Part shown: piece after piece, positions 25,479 through 33,781 of the stretch
Numbering within the stretch: the first letter of the stretch is position 1
Layout of the letters: each line of letters opens with the position of its first letter
Assembly: GCA_020848075.1 (NCBI GenBank)
Contig: JADLAV010000036.1
Span: forward strand, 1 to 42,189
Source of the DNA: Burkholderiales bacterium
GTDB taxonomy: Bacteria; Pseudomonadota; Gammaproteobacteria; Burkholderiales; SG8-39
DNA: 42,189 bases
Direction of reading: 5' to 3'
Translations under genes and position numbers: made by a program
Notes under the pieces: model-generated
What the model saw: only the letters and a program-made list of their open reading frames with translations
What the model was told of the DNA's origin: nothing
The model's database searches: none

Positions 25479-26306
25479 GTGCTGCAACCTCCCGAAAAAT
25501 CGACGCTCGCGCGCTGGTTTGAGACCCCCAGGGGTGCGTACGTGCTCGACTGGGTGCTCGGCCAGTTCGACAGCGCCGTCGAGGACGTCTTCGGGTTCAA
25601 CGCCCTGCAGGTCGGCCTCCCCGAGATCGATTTCCTGCGGGCGAACCGCATGCCGCGTCGCATGCGCGCCGGCCCGGAGGCGGGGTGCGAGGTGCGCGCC
25701 GACCCCCGCCAGCTTCCGTTCGCCACGCAGAGCCTCGACCTGGTGCTGCTGCCGCATGTGCTCGAGTTCAGCGATCAGCCGCACGCGATCCTGCGCGAGG
25801 CCGAGCGCGTGCTGATGCCGGAGGGCCAGATCGTGATCGGCGGATTCAATCCCGTCAGCCTCTGGGGCCTGAAGCGGGCGGTGTCGCGGCGGCCGGCCCA
25901 GCATCCGTGGTGCGGCGACTTCATCGGCCTGCTGCGCTTGCGCGACTGGCTGAAGCTGCTCGGCTTCGAGCTGAACGGCGGCCGGCTCGGCTGTTATGCG
26001 CCGCCTTTCGCCCAGGCGAAATGGCTGCAGCGGTTCGCCTTCATGGAGAAGGCGGGCGACCGGTGGTGGCCGATCGCGGGGGGCGTCTACGTGGTGCGGG
26101 CAAAGAAGCGGACGCAGGCCATGCGGATCGTCACGCCAGGGTGGCGCAATGGCAGCGCCCGCGTGCGCGCGCTCTCGCCGGTCGCGCGGCGCGAGCCGGC
26201 GCGGGAAGTCGCCGCACGGCGCGCGCCGCCGATGCTGCGGCTGATTCGGGGCGGCGCGCTGCCGATGGCGCCGGCGCCGCTCGACGGCGACGGTCACGAT
26301 GGGTGA
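25479..26306 (+). CDS. YafS-like SAM-methyltransferase-fold protein
   Basis: 275 aa from GTG 25479. A type-11 methyltransferase-like pattern is visible in the middle: [25 protein letters not shown], then [27 protein letters not shown]. The canonical SAM-binding motif I (a GxGxG loop) is not obvious in the first 60 residues, where [19 protein letters not shown] stands instead, so catalysis is uncertain. The C-terminal 60 residues are Arg/Ala-rich and probably unstructured. Identity rests largely on synteny: in E. coli yafS precedes rnhA and dnaQ next to mltD, as here. It overlaps rnhA by 8 bp. The leader is short or absent. Confidence 0.82.
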   Translation: MLQPPEKSTLARWFETPRGAYVLDWVLGQFDSAVEDVFGFNALQVGLPEIDFLRANRMPRRMRAGPEAGCEVRADPRQLPFATQSLDLVLLPHVLEFSDQPHAILREAERVLMPEGQIVIGGFNPVSLWGLKRAVSRRPAQHPWCGDFIGLLRLRDWLKLLGFELNGGRLGCYAPPFAQAKWLQRFAFMEKAGDRWWPIAGGVYVVRAKKRTQAMRIVTPGWRNGSARVRALSPVARREPAREVAARRAPPMLRLIRGGALPMAPAPLDGDGHDG

Positions 26307-26742
26307 GGTCGTCCGCATCTACACCGACGGCGCTTGCAAGGGCAACCCCGGGCCGGGGGGCTGGGGCGCGCTCCTCCGCTGCGGCGAGCGCGAGCGAGAG
26401 CTCTGCGGTGGCGAGCCCAACACGACCAACAACCGCATGGAGCTCACGGCGGTCATCCAGGCGCTCGCCGTGCTCAAGCGCCCCTCGACCGTCGAGATCT
26501 ACACCGACTCGCAGTACGTCCGCAACGGTATCACCGAGTGGCTCGCCCAATGGAAGCGGCGCGGCTGGCGCACCGCCGAGGGCAAGCCGGTGAAGAACCT
26601 CGATCTCTGGCAATCGCTCGAGCACGAAGCGAGCCGGCACCGGATCGTCTGGCACTGGGTGCGCGGGCATGCCGGCCACGACGGGAACGAGCGTGCCGAC
26701 GCGCTCGCCAACCGCGGTATCGCCGCCGGTGGAGACCCCTGA
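26299..26742 (+). CDS. rnhA: Ribonuclease HI
   Basis: 147 aa, normal length. Degrades RNA in RNA-DNA hybrids. The four acidic active-site residues are present in their motifs: Asp in [14 protein letters not shown], Glu in [10 protein letters not shown], Asp in [10 protein letters not shown] and Asp in NERADALAN. The basic protrusion ([20 protein letters not shown]) and the loop His (GHAGHDGNE) are also present. Start ATG 26299 overlaps the yafS-like gene by 8 bp; the stop shares one base with the dnaQ ATG. Confidence 0.97.
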   Translation: MGEVVRIYTDGACKGNPGPGGWGALLRCGERERELCGGEPNTTNNRMELTAVIQALAVLKRPSTVEIYTDSQYVRNGITEWLAQWKRRGWRTAEGKPVKNLDLWQSLEHEASRHRIVWHWVRGHAGHDGNERADALANRGIAAGGDP

Positions 26743-27455
26743 TGCGGCAGGTGGTTCTCGACACCGAGACCACGGGACTGAACGCCCGCCTCGGCGACCG
26801 GATCATCGAGATCGGCTGCGTGGAGATCCTGCACCGCCGCGTGACCGGGAACCGGTTCCATCGCTACGTCAATCCGGAGCGTGACATCGAGGAGGGCGCG
26901 CTGCGCGTCCACGGCATCACGCGCGAGTTCCTGGCGGACAAGCCGCGCTTCGCCGACATTGCGCAGGATCTGCTCGACTACGTGCGCGGCGCCGACGTCA
27001 TCATCCACAACGCGGCGTTCGACGTCGAGTTCCTGAACCTCGAGCTGGAGCGGCTCGGCGTGGACCCGCTCGAGCGGCACGTGACCGGCATCCTGGACAC
27101 GCTGCAGCAGGCGCGCGAGCTGCACCCGGGCCGGAAAAACTCCCTCGACGCCCTGTGCGAGCGCTACGCGATCGACAACGCGCAGCGGACGCTGCACGGC
27201 GCGCTGCTCGACGCCGAACTGCTGGCAGAGGTCTACCTGTCGATGACGCGCGGCCAGGAGAGCCTCGCGATCGAGCTCGAGCAGCCGCGCGCCGCGGTCG
27301 GGGCGGGACCCGGCCTGCCGCAGGCGCGGCCGCGGCTCGTGGTGCTCGCCGCGAGCGCGGCCGAGCTCGCCGAGCACCGGCGCATCCTGGCGGGAATCGC
27401 GCAGGAGTCCAAGGGCCGCTGCGTGTGGCTCGACGAGGTTCCGCAGGACGCCTGA
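26742..27455 (+). CDS. dnaQ: DNA polymerase III epsilon subunit (3'-5' proofreading exonuclease)
   Basis: 237 aa, close to E. coli DnaQ. DEDDh exonuclease: ExoI DTETTGLNA, ExoII IIHNAAFDVEFLN, ExoIII with the His of LHGALLDAELLAEVYL. The C-terminal tail that binds the polymerase alpha subunit is present but diverged (RRILAGIAQESKGRCVWL). The ATG shares its A with the rnhA stop codon, so the pair is likely co-transcribed, as in many proteobacteria where they lie adjacent. Confidence 0.96.
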   Translation: MRQVVLDTETTGLNARLGDRIIEIGCVEILHRRVTGNRFHRYVNPERDIEEGALRVHGITREFLADKPRFADIAQDLLDYVRGADVIIHNAAFDVEFLNLELERLGVDPLERHVTGILDTLQQARELHPGRKNSLDALCERYAIDNAQRTLHGALLDAELLAEVYLSMTRGQESLAIELEQPRAAVGAGPGLPQARPRLVVLAASAAELAEHRRILAGIAQESKGRCVWLDEVPQDA

Positions 27456-27457
27456 TC

Positions 27458-27463
27458 TATACT
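27458..27463 (+). promoter_or_regulatory. -10-like hexamer upstream of the acyl-CoA synthetase gene
   Basis: TATACT in the 40-bp gap after dnaQ, 33 bp before the start of the acyl-CoA synthetase gene. In this GC-rich setting the hexamer stands out. No consensus -35 was found, so it is tentative. Confidence 0.4.
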
Positions 27464-27495
27464 CTCCAGGGTCCCGATCGCCATCGCAACGGACC

Positions 27496-29145
27496 ATGTC
27501 TGGCGCCAGGAACAATCCATACGAGGTCGACCTCGACCGCAATCCGGCGAACTACGCGCCGCTCACGCCGCTCACCTTCATCGCGTGGTCGGCCTACACC
27601 TACCCGAAGCGCCCGGCGGTCGTGCATGGCCGCCGACGCTACACCTGGAGCGAGACGTACGCCCGCTGCCGGCGGCTCGGGTCCGCGCTCGCGCGCCGCG
27701 GCATCGGCGTGGGCGACACGGTCGCGGCGATGCTGTCGAACACGCCGGAGCTGTACGAGTGTCACTTCGGCGTGGCGATGGCGGGCGCAGTGCTGAACGC
27801 GCTCAACATCCGGCTCGATGCCGAGGCCATCGCGTTCATGCTCGATCACGGCGAGGCGAAGGTGCTGATCACCGACCGCGAGTTATCGGCGACGATCGCC
27901 CAGGCGCTCGCGCGGACGGAGCGCCGCCCGCTCGTCATCGACGTGGACGACGCCGAGTTCGACGGCCCCGGGCGCCGGCTCGGCGAGCTCGACTACGAGG
28001 CGTTTCTCGCGCAGGGCGATCCGGCGTTCGCCTGGGAGGCGCCCCGCGACGAGTGGCAGGCGATCGCGCTCAATTACACCTCCGGCACCACCGGAAATCC
28101 GAAGGGCGTCGTCTACTCGCATCGGGGGGCCTACCTGAACGGGGTGGCCAATCTGCTCACCTGGAGCATGCCCCGGCACGCGGTGTACCTCTGGACGCTG
28201 CCGATGTTCCACTGCAACGGCTGGTGCTTCCCGTGGAGCATGGCGGCGAACGCCGGTGTCAACGTCTGCCTGCGCAAGGTGGATGCGGCGGCCATCCTCG
28301 GGCTCATGCGGGAACACCGGGTGACCCATTACTGCGGCGCGCCGATCGTGCACACGACGCTGATCAACGCGCCCGCCGCGCTGCGGGAGGGCATCGACTG
28401 GAGAGTGTCGGCCTTCGTGGCCGGCGCCGCGCCGCCGGCCGCGATGATCGAGGGCATGGAGCGCATCGGCTTCGATCTCACGCACATCTACGGGCTCACC
28501 GAGACCTACGGGCCGGCGTCGGTGTGCGCAAGACACGACGAGTGGTCGGACCTGCCGGTCGGCGGCCGCGCGGAGCGCAACGGCCGCCAGGGCGTGCGCT
28601 ATGTCCTCGAGGAGGGCATGGCGGTGATGGACCCGCAGACGATGGCACCCGTGCCGTGGGACGGGGAAACCATGGGGGAGATCATGTTCCGCGGCAACAT
28701 CACGATGAAGGGGTATCTCAAGAACCCGAAGGCGACGCAGGCGGCGTTCGCCGGCGGTTGGTTCCATTCGGGCGACCTGGCGGTGATGCAGCCGGACGGC
28801 TACGCGAAGATCAAGGACCGCGCCAAGGACATCATCATCTCGGGCGGCGAGAACGTCTCCTCGCTCGAGGTCGAGGATGCGATCTACCGCCATCCGGCGG
28901 TCATGACGTGTGCGGTGGTGGCGATGCCCGACCCGAAGTGGGGCGAGACGCCGTGCGCGTTCGTCGAGCTGAAAGCCGGCGCCGAGGCGAGCGAAGCGGA
29001 CATCATCGGGCACTGCCGAGAGCATCTTGCCCGCTTCAAGGTGCCGAAAGCCGTGGTGTTCGGGGTGCTGCCGAAGACCGCGACGGGTAAGATCCAGAAG
29101 TCCGTCCTGCGCCAGCAGGCGAAGTCCGCAAGCGCGATCGAATAG
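27496..29145 (+). CDS. Acyl-CoA synthetase (AMP-forming, AlkK/medium-chain type)
   Basis: 549 aa. Activates a carboxylic acid with ATP and CoA through an acyl-adenylate. The P-loop-like motif is YTSGTTGNPKGVVYSHRG, the adenylate motif is GLTETYGP, GDLAVMQPDGYAKIKDRAKDIIISGGENVSSLEVE is the hinge region, and the C-terminal catalytic Lys lies in KTATGKIQKSVLR. All core motifs are intact. The substrate is not read from the sequence; the overall pattern is closest to medium-chain fatty acyl-CoA ligases. It is first of a pair with the crotonase-fold gene 15 bp downstream (GAAGGAGG ribosome site between them). Confidence 0.92.
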   Translation: MSGARNNPYEVDLDRNPANYAPLTPLTFIAWSAYTYPKRPAVVHGRRRYTWSETYARCRRLGSALARRGIGVGDTVAAMLSNTPELYECHFGVAMAGAVLNALNIRLDAEAIAFMLDHGEAKVLITDRELSATIAQALARTERRPLVIDVDDAEFDGPGRRLGELDYEAFLAQGDPAFAWEAPRDEWQAIALNYTSGTTGNPKGVVYSHRGAYLNGVANLLTWSMPRHAVYLWTLPMFHCNGWCFPWSMAANAGVNVCLRKVDAAAILGLMREHRVTHYCGAPIVHTTLINAPAALREGIDWRVSAFVAGAAPPAAMIEGMERIGFDLTHIYGLTETYGPASVCARHDEWSDLPVGGRAERNGRQGVRYVLEEGMAVMDPQTMAPVPWDGETMGEIMFRGNITMKGYLKNPKATQAAFAGGWFHSGDLAVMQPDGYAKIKDRAKDIIISGGENVSSLEVEDAIYRHPAVMTCAVVAMPDPKWGETPCAFVELKAGAEASEADIIGHCREHLARFKVPKAVVFGVLPKTATGKIQKSVLRQQAKSASAIE

Positions 29146-29160
29146 AAGGAGGACCGCGAG

Positions 29161-29958
29161 ATGAATGCACAAGCGACAGCGCAAGCCGAGCCCGTCCTGC
29201 TCCGCTCCGCGCGGGACGGCGTGGTTACCCTGACGCTGAACCGCCCGAAGCAGTTCAATGCGATCTCGTCGGACTTGCTCGAGGCGCTGCAGGCCGCGCT
29301 GGACGGGATCGCGCGCGACGAAGGCATCCGCGTCGTGGTTCTCGCCGCCAACGGCCCCGCCTTCAGCGGCGGGCACGATCTGAAGGAGATGATGGCGAAC
29401 CGGACCGAGGCGTTCGTCGGCGGGCTCTTCGACCGCTGCAGCGCGGCGATGCTCACCATGCAGCAGTTGCCGCAGCCGGTGATCGCGCGGGTGCACGGCA
29501 TGGCGACCGCCGCCGGCTGTCAGCTGGTGGCCGCGTGCGACCTTGCGGTGGCATCGACCGAGGCGCGCTTCGCGACCTCGGGCATCAATCTGGGTCTCTT
29601 CTGCGCCACGCCCGGGGTGCCCGTATCGCGCAACATCGCACGCAAGCGCGCGTTCGAGATGCTCTTCACCGGGGAGTTCATCGATGCGCGGACCGCGCTC
29701 GAGTGGGGGCTCGTCAACCGCGTGGCCGCGCCCGACCGGCTCGATGCGGAGGTGGCGCAGCTCGTTGCGATGATCGTCGAGAAGCCGCGCCAGGTGGTCG
29801 CCGACGGGAAGCGGCTCTTCTACGAGCAGCTCGAGTCGCGGCTGCCGAGCGCCTATCAGATGGCGAGCAAGGCCATCACCCGGAACATGCTCGGCCCGGA
29901 CGCCGCCGAGGGCGTGGGCGCGTTCATCGAGAAGCGCAAGCCGAGCTGGAAAGGGTGA
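29161..29958 (+). CDS. Crotonase-fold enoyl-CoA hydratase/isomerase family protein (ECHDC3-like)
   Basis: 265 aa. The crotonase CoA-binding and oxyanion features are present (NRPKQFNAISSDL, GPAFSGGHDLKEM, HGMATAAGCQLVAACDLAVAS). Where enoyl-CoA hydratases carry catalytic glutamates, this protein has GLFCATPGVPVSRN, the pattern of the ECHDC3 group, with no acidic residue in that stretch. Hydratase activity is therefore doubtful and the true reaction is unknown. A clear AGGAGG ribosome site precedes ATG 29161. It is in a two-gene unit with the acyl-CoA synthetase, so it probably acts on the same acyl-CoA or modulates the pathway. Confidence 0.88.
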   Translation: MNAQATAQAEPVLLRSARDGVVTLTLNRPKQFNAISSDLLEALQAALDGIARDEGIRVVVLAANGPAFSGGHDLKEMMANRTEAFVGGLFDRCSAAMLTMQQLPQPVIARVHGMATAAGCQLVAACDLAVASTEARFATSGINLGLFCATPGVPVSRNIARKRAFEMLFTGEFIDARTALEWGLVNRVAAPDRLDAEVAQLVAMIVEKPRQVVADGKRLFYEQLESRLPSAYQMASKAITRNMLGPDAAEGVGAFIEKRKPSWKG

Positions 29959-29991
29959 CCGCGGCGGTTCGCCGCCGCGGGCGCTTGCGCC

Positions 29992-31215
29992 TCAGATCAC
30001 GCCGGCGTCGGCCAGGGCGTCGAGCTCGGCATCGGTCTTGCCAAGGAGCACCCCCAGGATCTCGCGCGTGTGCTGGCCGAGGAGCGGCGGCGGCACGCGG
30101 TATTCCACCGGTGTCGCGGAGAAGCGCATCGGGCTCGCGACGGTGGGCACGCTCACGCCAAGCGGGTGCGGGATGTCGACGCGCATGCCGCGGTGGCACA
30201 CCTGCGGATTCTCGAAGACCTGCGCGATGGTGTTGATGGGGCCGCAGGGCACGCCTGCCGCCTCGAGGCTCGCGAGCCAGTCCGCGCTCGCACGGCGGCG
30301 GACGATGTCGTGCACGAGCGGCAGCAGGGTCTCCCGGTTGCGCACGCGATCGGGGTTGGTGCGAAAGCGCGGATCGTCCGCGAGCTCCGGGTGCCCGGCG
30401 ACGCGGCAGAACGCGGCGTACTGGCCGTCGTTGCCCACGGCGAGGATGATGTGCCCGTCCCCCGTCGCGAACGTCTCGTAGGGGACGATGTTCGCGTGCG
30501 CGTTCCCGTAGCGCTGCGGGACGGTGCCCGAGCACCAGTAGTTCAGGATCTGGTTCGCGTTGAACGCGACGATCGAATCGAGGAGCGCCATGTCGATGTA
30601 CTGGCCCGCGCCGCTGCGGTCGCGATGGGCGAGCGCGGCCGTGATCGCGAGGCTCGCGTACATGCCGGTCATGACGTCGGTGATCGCGATGCCGACCTTC
30701 TGCGGCCCGCCGCCCGGGCGATCGTCGCGCTCGCCGGTGATGCTCATCAGGCCGCCCATCCCCTGGAAGATGAAATCGTACCCGGGGCGGGCGGCGAGCG
30801 GACCATCCTGTCCGAAGCCGGTCACCGAGCAGTAGATGATGCGCGGGTTCACGCGCCGGATGTCGTCGTAGCCAAGGCGGTAGCGCGCGAGGTCGCCGAC
30901 CTTGTAGTTCTCGATGAGGACGTCGCATTGCGCCGCGAGCGCGCGGCAGAGCTCCTGTCCCTCCGGCCGCGCCAGATCGAGCGTGACCGACTTCTTTCCG
31001 CGATTCACCGAGAGGAAGTACGCCGCCTCGCGGGTGTCGCGGCCATCCTTGTCCGCAAGCCAGGGCGGTCCCCAGGCGCGCGTGTCGTCGCCGGTGCGCG
31101 GGCGCTCGATCTTGATCACCTCGGCGCCGAGATCGGCGAGGTTCTGCGCGGCCCACGGGCCCGCCAGGATGCGGGTGAGGTCGAGGACGCGGACGTGTTC
31201 GAGCGGGCGGGGCAT
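29992..31215 (-). CDS. CaiB/BaiF family (class III) CoA-transferase
   Basis: 407 aa from ATG 31215 (MPRPLEHVRVLDLTR); an upstream in-frame start would add a Cys/Arg-rich stretch unlike the family. Moves CoA between acids. Family features: VLDLTRILAGPWAAQNLADLGAEVIKIE at the N-terminus and RPGYDFIFQGMGGLMSITG, whose Asp is the likely catalytic residue by comparison with formyl-CoA transferase. Also present are GQYIDMALLDSIVAFNANQ and GMRVDIPHPLG near the end. The gene is on the opposite strand, convergent with the crotonase-fold gene and divergent from the aldehyde dehydrogenase gene. The natural acid substrate is not evident. Confidence 0.93.
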   Translation of the reverse strand: MPRPLEHVRVLDLTRILAGPWAAQNLADLGAEVIKIERPRTGDDTRAWGPPWLADKDGRDTREAAYFLSVNRGKKSVTLDLARPEGQELCRALAAQCDVLIENYKVGDLARYRLGYDDIRRVNPRIIYCSVTGFGQDGPLAARPGYDFIFQGMGGLMSITGERDDRPGGGPQKVGIAITDVMTGMYASLAITAALAHRDRSGAGQYIDMALLDSIVAFNANQILNYWCSGTVPQRYGNAHANIVPYETFATGDGHIILAVGNDGQYAAFCRVAGHPELADDPRFRTNPDRVRNRETLLPLVHDIVRRRASADWLASLEAAGVPCGPINTIAQVFENPQVCHRGMRVDIPHPLGVSVPTVASPMRFSATPVEYRVPPPLLGQHTREILGVLLGKTDAELDALADAGVI

Positions 31216-31358
31216 CGGGCGGGCGCACGCCGCGGGCGAGCAGCGCGGCACGCGCAAGCGTAGGGAGAAGCGGGCCCGCTGGCAAGTGCCGCCGGCATCG
31301 GAACGCCGGCGCCCCGCATTAGAGGAACGGCTCTACGTCGAGGGGGCCTGCAGACGCC

Positions 31359-31364
31359 TATAAT
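31359..31364 (+). promoter_or_regulatory. -10 TATAAT immediately upstream of the aldehyde dehydrogenase gene
   Basis: A perfect TATAAT ending 7 bp before ATG 31372, followed by a TTTTTGG stretch with no Shine-Dalgarno. A transcript from this site would start at the ATG or within a base of it, so the gene may be translated from a leaderless mRNA. No consensus -35 was found. Confidence 0.55.
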
Positions 31365-31371
31365 TTTTGGC

Positions 31372-32793
31372 ATGGACCAGACGGGAACGGCAGCCGCGGA
31401 GATCGAACGTCTCCGGACGCTCTTCGACTTGCAGCGCGCGGCGCACCTGCGCGATCCGGTGCCGTCGGTGGCGCGGCGCAGGGTGCGGCTCGAGCGCCTT
31501 GGCGCGGCGATCAGGGGTGCGACGGTCGCCATCGCGCGGGCCATCTCCGAGGACTTCGGAAACCGGGCGCCCCAGGAGACCGTGCTCGCGGAGGTGTTCA
31601 CTTCGCTCGAGGCGATCCGGTACACCGTGCGGCACCTGAAACGGTGGACGAAGCCCGAGCCGCGGGCGGTGTCGGTCTGGCATCGCCCGGGCTATGCGCA
31701 GCTGCACCGGCAACCCCTCGGCGTGGTCGGGATCGTGGTGCCGTGGAACTATCCCCTGTACCTCGCGGCGGGGCCCCTGGTGAGTGCGCTCGGGGCCGGC
31801 AACCGGGCCATGATCAAGCTGTCCGAGGCCGCGCCGCGGTTCGGCGAGGTCTTCGCGCGGCTCGTCCGCGACACGTTCGCCGAGGATGAGGTCGCCGCGG
31901 TGAACGGCGGCGCCGACGTCGCGGAGGGATTCGTGCGGCTCCCGTTCGACCATCTCCTCTTCACCGGCTCCACCCGGGTGGGGCGCCAAGTGATGCGCGC
32001 GGCGAGCGAGCATCTCACGCCCGTGACGCTGGAGCTCGGCGGCAAGTCGCCAGTGATCCTGTGCGACGACTTTCCGGTCGAGCTCGCCGCGCGCCGCATC
32101 GTGTACGGGAAGTGCGTCAACGCGGGCCAAACCTGCGTCGCGCCCGACTACGCGCTCGTTCCGGCGTCGCGAGTCGACACCTTTGTCGCAGCGGCTGGCC
32201 GCGCTGTGCAGGCGTACTTTCCGAGCCTGCGCTCGCCGGACTACACGTCGATTGCGAGTGAGCGCCATTACGCGCGCCTGCGCGGTTACCTGGACGATGC
32301 GGCCGAGCGGGGCGCGGTGGCGCATCCGTTGCATCCGGAGCCGGCCGACCCGGCCGCGCGCAAGCTCGCGCCCACGATCCTGACGGGCGTAAGCCTCGCG
32401 ATGCGGGTGATGCAGGAGGAGATTTTCGGGCCCATCCTGCCCGTCATCGCCTACGAGCGGCTGGACGAGGCGATCGGGTTCGTCAACGCGCGGCCGCGCC
32501 CGCTCGCGCTGTACGCGTTCAGCAACGATCGCGCGGTGGTGGACCGGATCTTGCGCGGCACCATGAGCGGCGGCGTTACGGTCAACGACACGATGCTCCA
32601 CGTCGCGCAGGACGCGCTGCCCTTCGGCGGCGTCGGCCCGAGCGGCATGGGCGTGTATCACGGGCGCGAGGGCGTCGACAGCTTCAGCAAGCTGCGCGGC
32701 GTGTATTACCAGAGCCGCTTCAACGGCCTCTCGCTGCTCCTCCCGCCGTACGGCGCGCGGTTCAAGCGGCTGATCGGCCTGATGCTCCGGTAG
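31372..32793 (+). CDS. Aldehyde dehydrogenase (class 3 / coniferyl-aldehyde dehydrogenase type)
   Basis: 473 aa NAD(P)-dependent oxidoreductase. VVPWNYPLYLAAGPLVSAL, FTGSTRVGRQVM, the general-base Glu in TLELGGKSPVI and the nucleophile Cys in NAGQTCVAPDY are all present, as is the late EEIFGPILPV motif. The short N-terminus and the hydrophobic-plus-basic C-terminal tail (LSLLLPPYGARFKRLIGLML) resemble class 3 enzymes that act on fatty or aromatic aldehydes, including bacterial coniferyl-aldehyde dehydrogenases. The exact substrate is inferred, not shown. The start ATG follows a -10 box by 7 bp, so the mRNA may be leaderless. Confidence 0.91.
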   Translation: MDQTGTAAAEIERLRTLFDLQRAAHLRDPVPSVARRRVRLERLGAAIRGATVAIARAISEDFGNRAPQETVLAEVFTSLEAIRYTVRHLKRWTKPEPRAVSVWHRPGYAQLHRQPLGVVGIVVPWNYPLYLAAGPLVSALGAGNRAMIKLSEAAPRFGEVFARLVRDTFAEDEVAAVNGGADVAEGFVRLPFDHLLFTGSTRVGRQVMRAASEHLTPVTLELGGKSPVILCDDFPVELAARRIVYGKCVNAGQTCVAPDYALVPASRVDTFVAAAGRAVQAYFPSLRSPDYTSIASERHYARLRGYLDDAAERGAVAHPLHPEPADPAARKLAPTILTGVSLAMRVMQEEIFGPILPVIAYERLDEAIGFVNARPRPLALYAFSNDRAVVDRILRGTMSGGVTVNDTMLHVAQDALPFGGVGPSGMGVYHGREGVDSFSKLRGVYYQSRFNGLSLLLPPYGARFKRLIGLMLR

Positions 32794-32865
32794 GCGCGAT
32801 CGGCACGCCGCCGGAGGGCTGCCGGCGCCGGTGCAGAGGGGACGCGGCCGGATGTGCGCGTCGTC

Positions 32866-32871
32866 TATAAT
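32866..32871 (+). promoter_or_regulatory. -10 TATAAT of the etfB transcript
   Basis: A perfect TATAAT 30 bp before the etfB ATG, with a GGGGAGA ribosome site between them. The -35 region is weak. It would drive etfB and, through a strong hairpin, etfA and the acyl-CoA dehydrogenase gene. Confidence 0.55.
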
Positions 32872-32901
32872 CCGCACTTTCCCGCGGGGAGAATCCATTC
32901 C

Positions 32902-33651
32902 ATGAAAGTGCTCGTGCCCATCAAGCGCGTCGTCGATTACAACGTGAAAGTCCGCGTCAAGGGCGACGGCAGCGGCGTGGAGACCGCCAACGTGAAGATG
33001 TCGATGAACCCGTTCGACGAGATCGCGGTCGAGGCGGCGGTGCGCCTCAAGGAAGCGGGCGTCGCCACCGAGGTCGTCGCCGTGTCGTGCGGCGCACCTG
33101 CCTGCCAGGAGACGCTGCGTACCGCGCTTGCGATCGGTGCCGACCGCGCGATCCTCGTGGAGACCGACGTCGAGCTGCAGCCGCTCGCCGTCGCGAAGCT
33201 GCTCAAGGCGCTCGCCGACCGCGAGCAGCCGAGACTCGTGCTCCTCGGCAAGCAGGCGATCGACGACGACGCGAACCAGACCGGGCAGATGCTCGCGGCG
33301 CTCGCCGGCTGGCCGCAGGGCACCTTCGCGTCCAAGATCTCCGTCGAGGGCGAGCGCGTCAAGGTGACGCGCGAGGTCGACGGCGGGCTCGAGATCGTGG
33401 ACCTCGCGCTCCCCGCGGTGATCACCACCGACCTCCGCCTGAACGAGCCGCGCTACGTGACGCTCCCCAACATCATGAAGGCGAAGAAGAAACCGCTCGA
33501 GACGGTGAAACCCGATGCCCTCGGCGTCGATGTCGCGCCGCGCCTCGCGACGCTGAAGGTCGAGGAGCCGCCGAAGCGCAAGGCGGGCGCCAAGGTGGCC
33601 GACGCGAAGGCGCTGGTCGAGAAGCTCAGGAACGAAGCGAAGGTGATCTAG
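32902..33651 (+). CDS. etfB: Electron transfer flavoprotein beta subunit
   Basis: 249 aa, normal length. Binds AMP and forms the EtfAB heterodimer, which takes electrons from acyl-CoA dehydrogenases. Seen: start [22 protein letters not shown], the [16 protein letters not shown] helix, [40 protein letters not shown] and the signature [17 protein letters not shown]. The stop codon TAG lies inside a 19-bp perfect inverted repeat. Order etfB–etfA–acyl-CoA dehydrogenase fits one functional unit; the ETF-QO gene lies about 6 kb downstream. Confidence 0.97.
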   Translation: MKVLVPIKRVVDYNVKVRVKGDGSGVETANVKMSMNPFDEIAVEAAVRLKEAGVATEVVAVSCGAPACQETLRTALAIGADRAILVETDVELQPLAVAKLLKALADREQPRLVLLGKQAIDDDANQTGQMLAALAGWPQGTFASKISVEGERVKVTREVDGGLEIVDLALPAVITTDLRLNEPRYVTLPNIMKAKKKPLETVKPDALGVDVAPRLATLKVEEPPKRKAGAKVADAKALVEKLRNEAKVI

Positions 33652-33688
33652 CGCCGCGCGGCGCGGTCACGCCGCGCGGCGCTAGATC
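33645..33688. repeat. 19-bp perfect inverted repeat spanning the etfB stop codon
   Basis: Left arm 33645-33663 (begins GATCTAGCGCC) and right arm 33670-33688 (ends GGCGCTAGATC) are exact reverse complements with a 6-base loop (CGGTCA). The arms are mostly G and C, so the RNA hairpin would be very stable. There is no T tract after it. The etfB TAG (33649-33651) is inside the left arm. Confidence 0.9.
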
Positions 33689-33758
33689 ATCCCCGCGAAA
33701 GCGGGGATCCCGTGGCAGAGCAGATCGATTGAAGCATCACCCCCGCGAAAGCGGGGAT
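33689..33758. repeat. Two copies of the CCCCGCGAAAGCGGGG palindrome
   Basis: Palindromes at 33691-33706 and 33741-33756, each CCCCGC-GAAA-GCGGGG, each followed by AT and separated by about 34 bp. GAAA is a stable tetraloop. They lie between the long etfB hairpin and the etfA ribosome site and look like a dispersed intergenic repeat pair. Confidence 0.85.
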
Positions 33759-33781
33759 CAGGGCGGAAGAGAGAACCGAAC

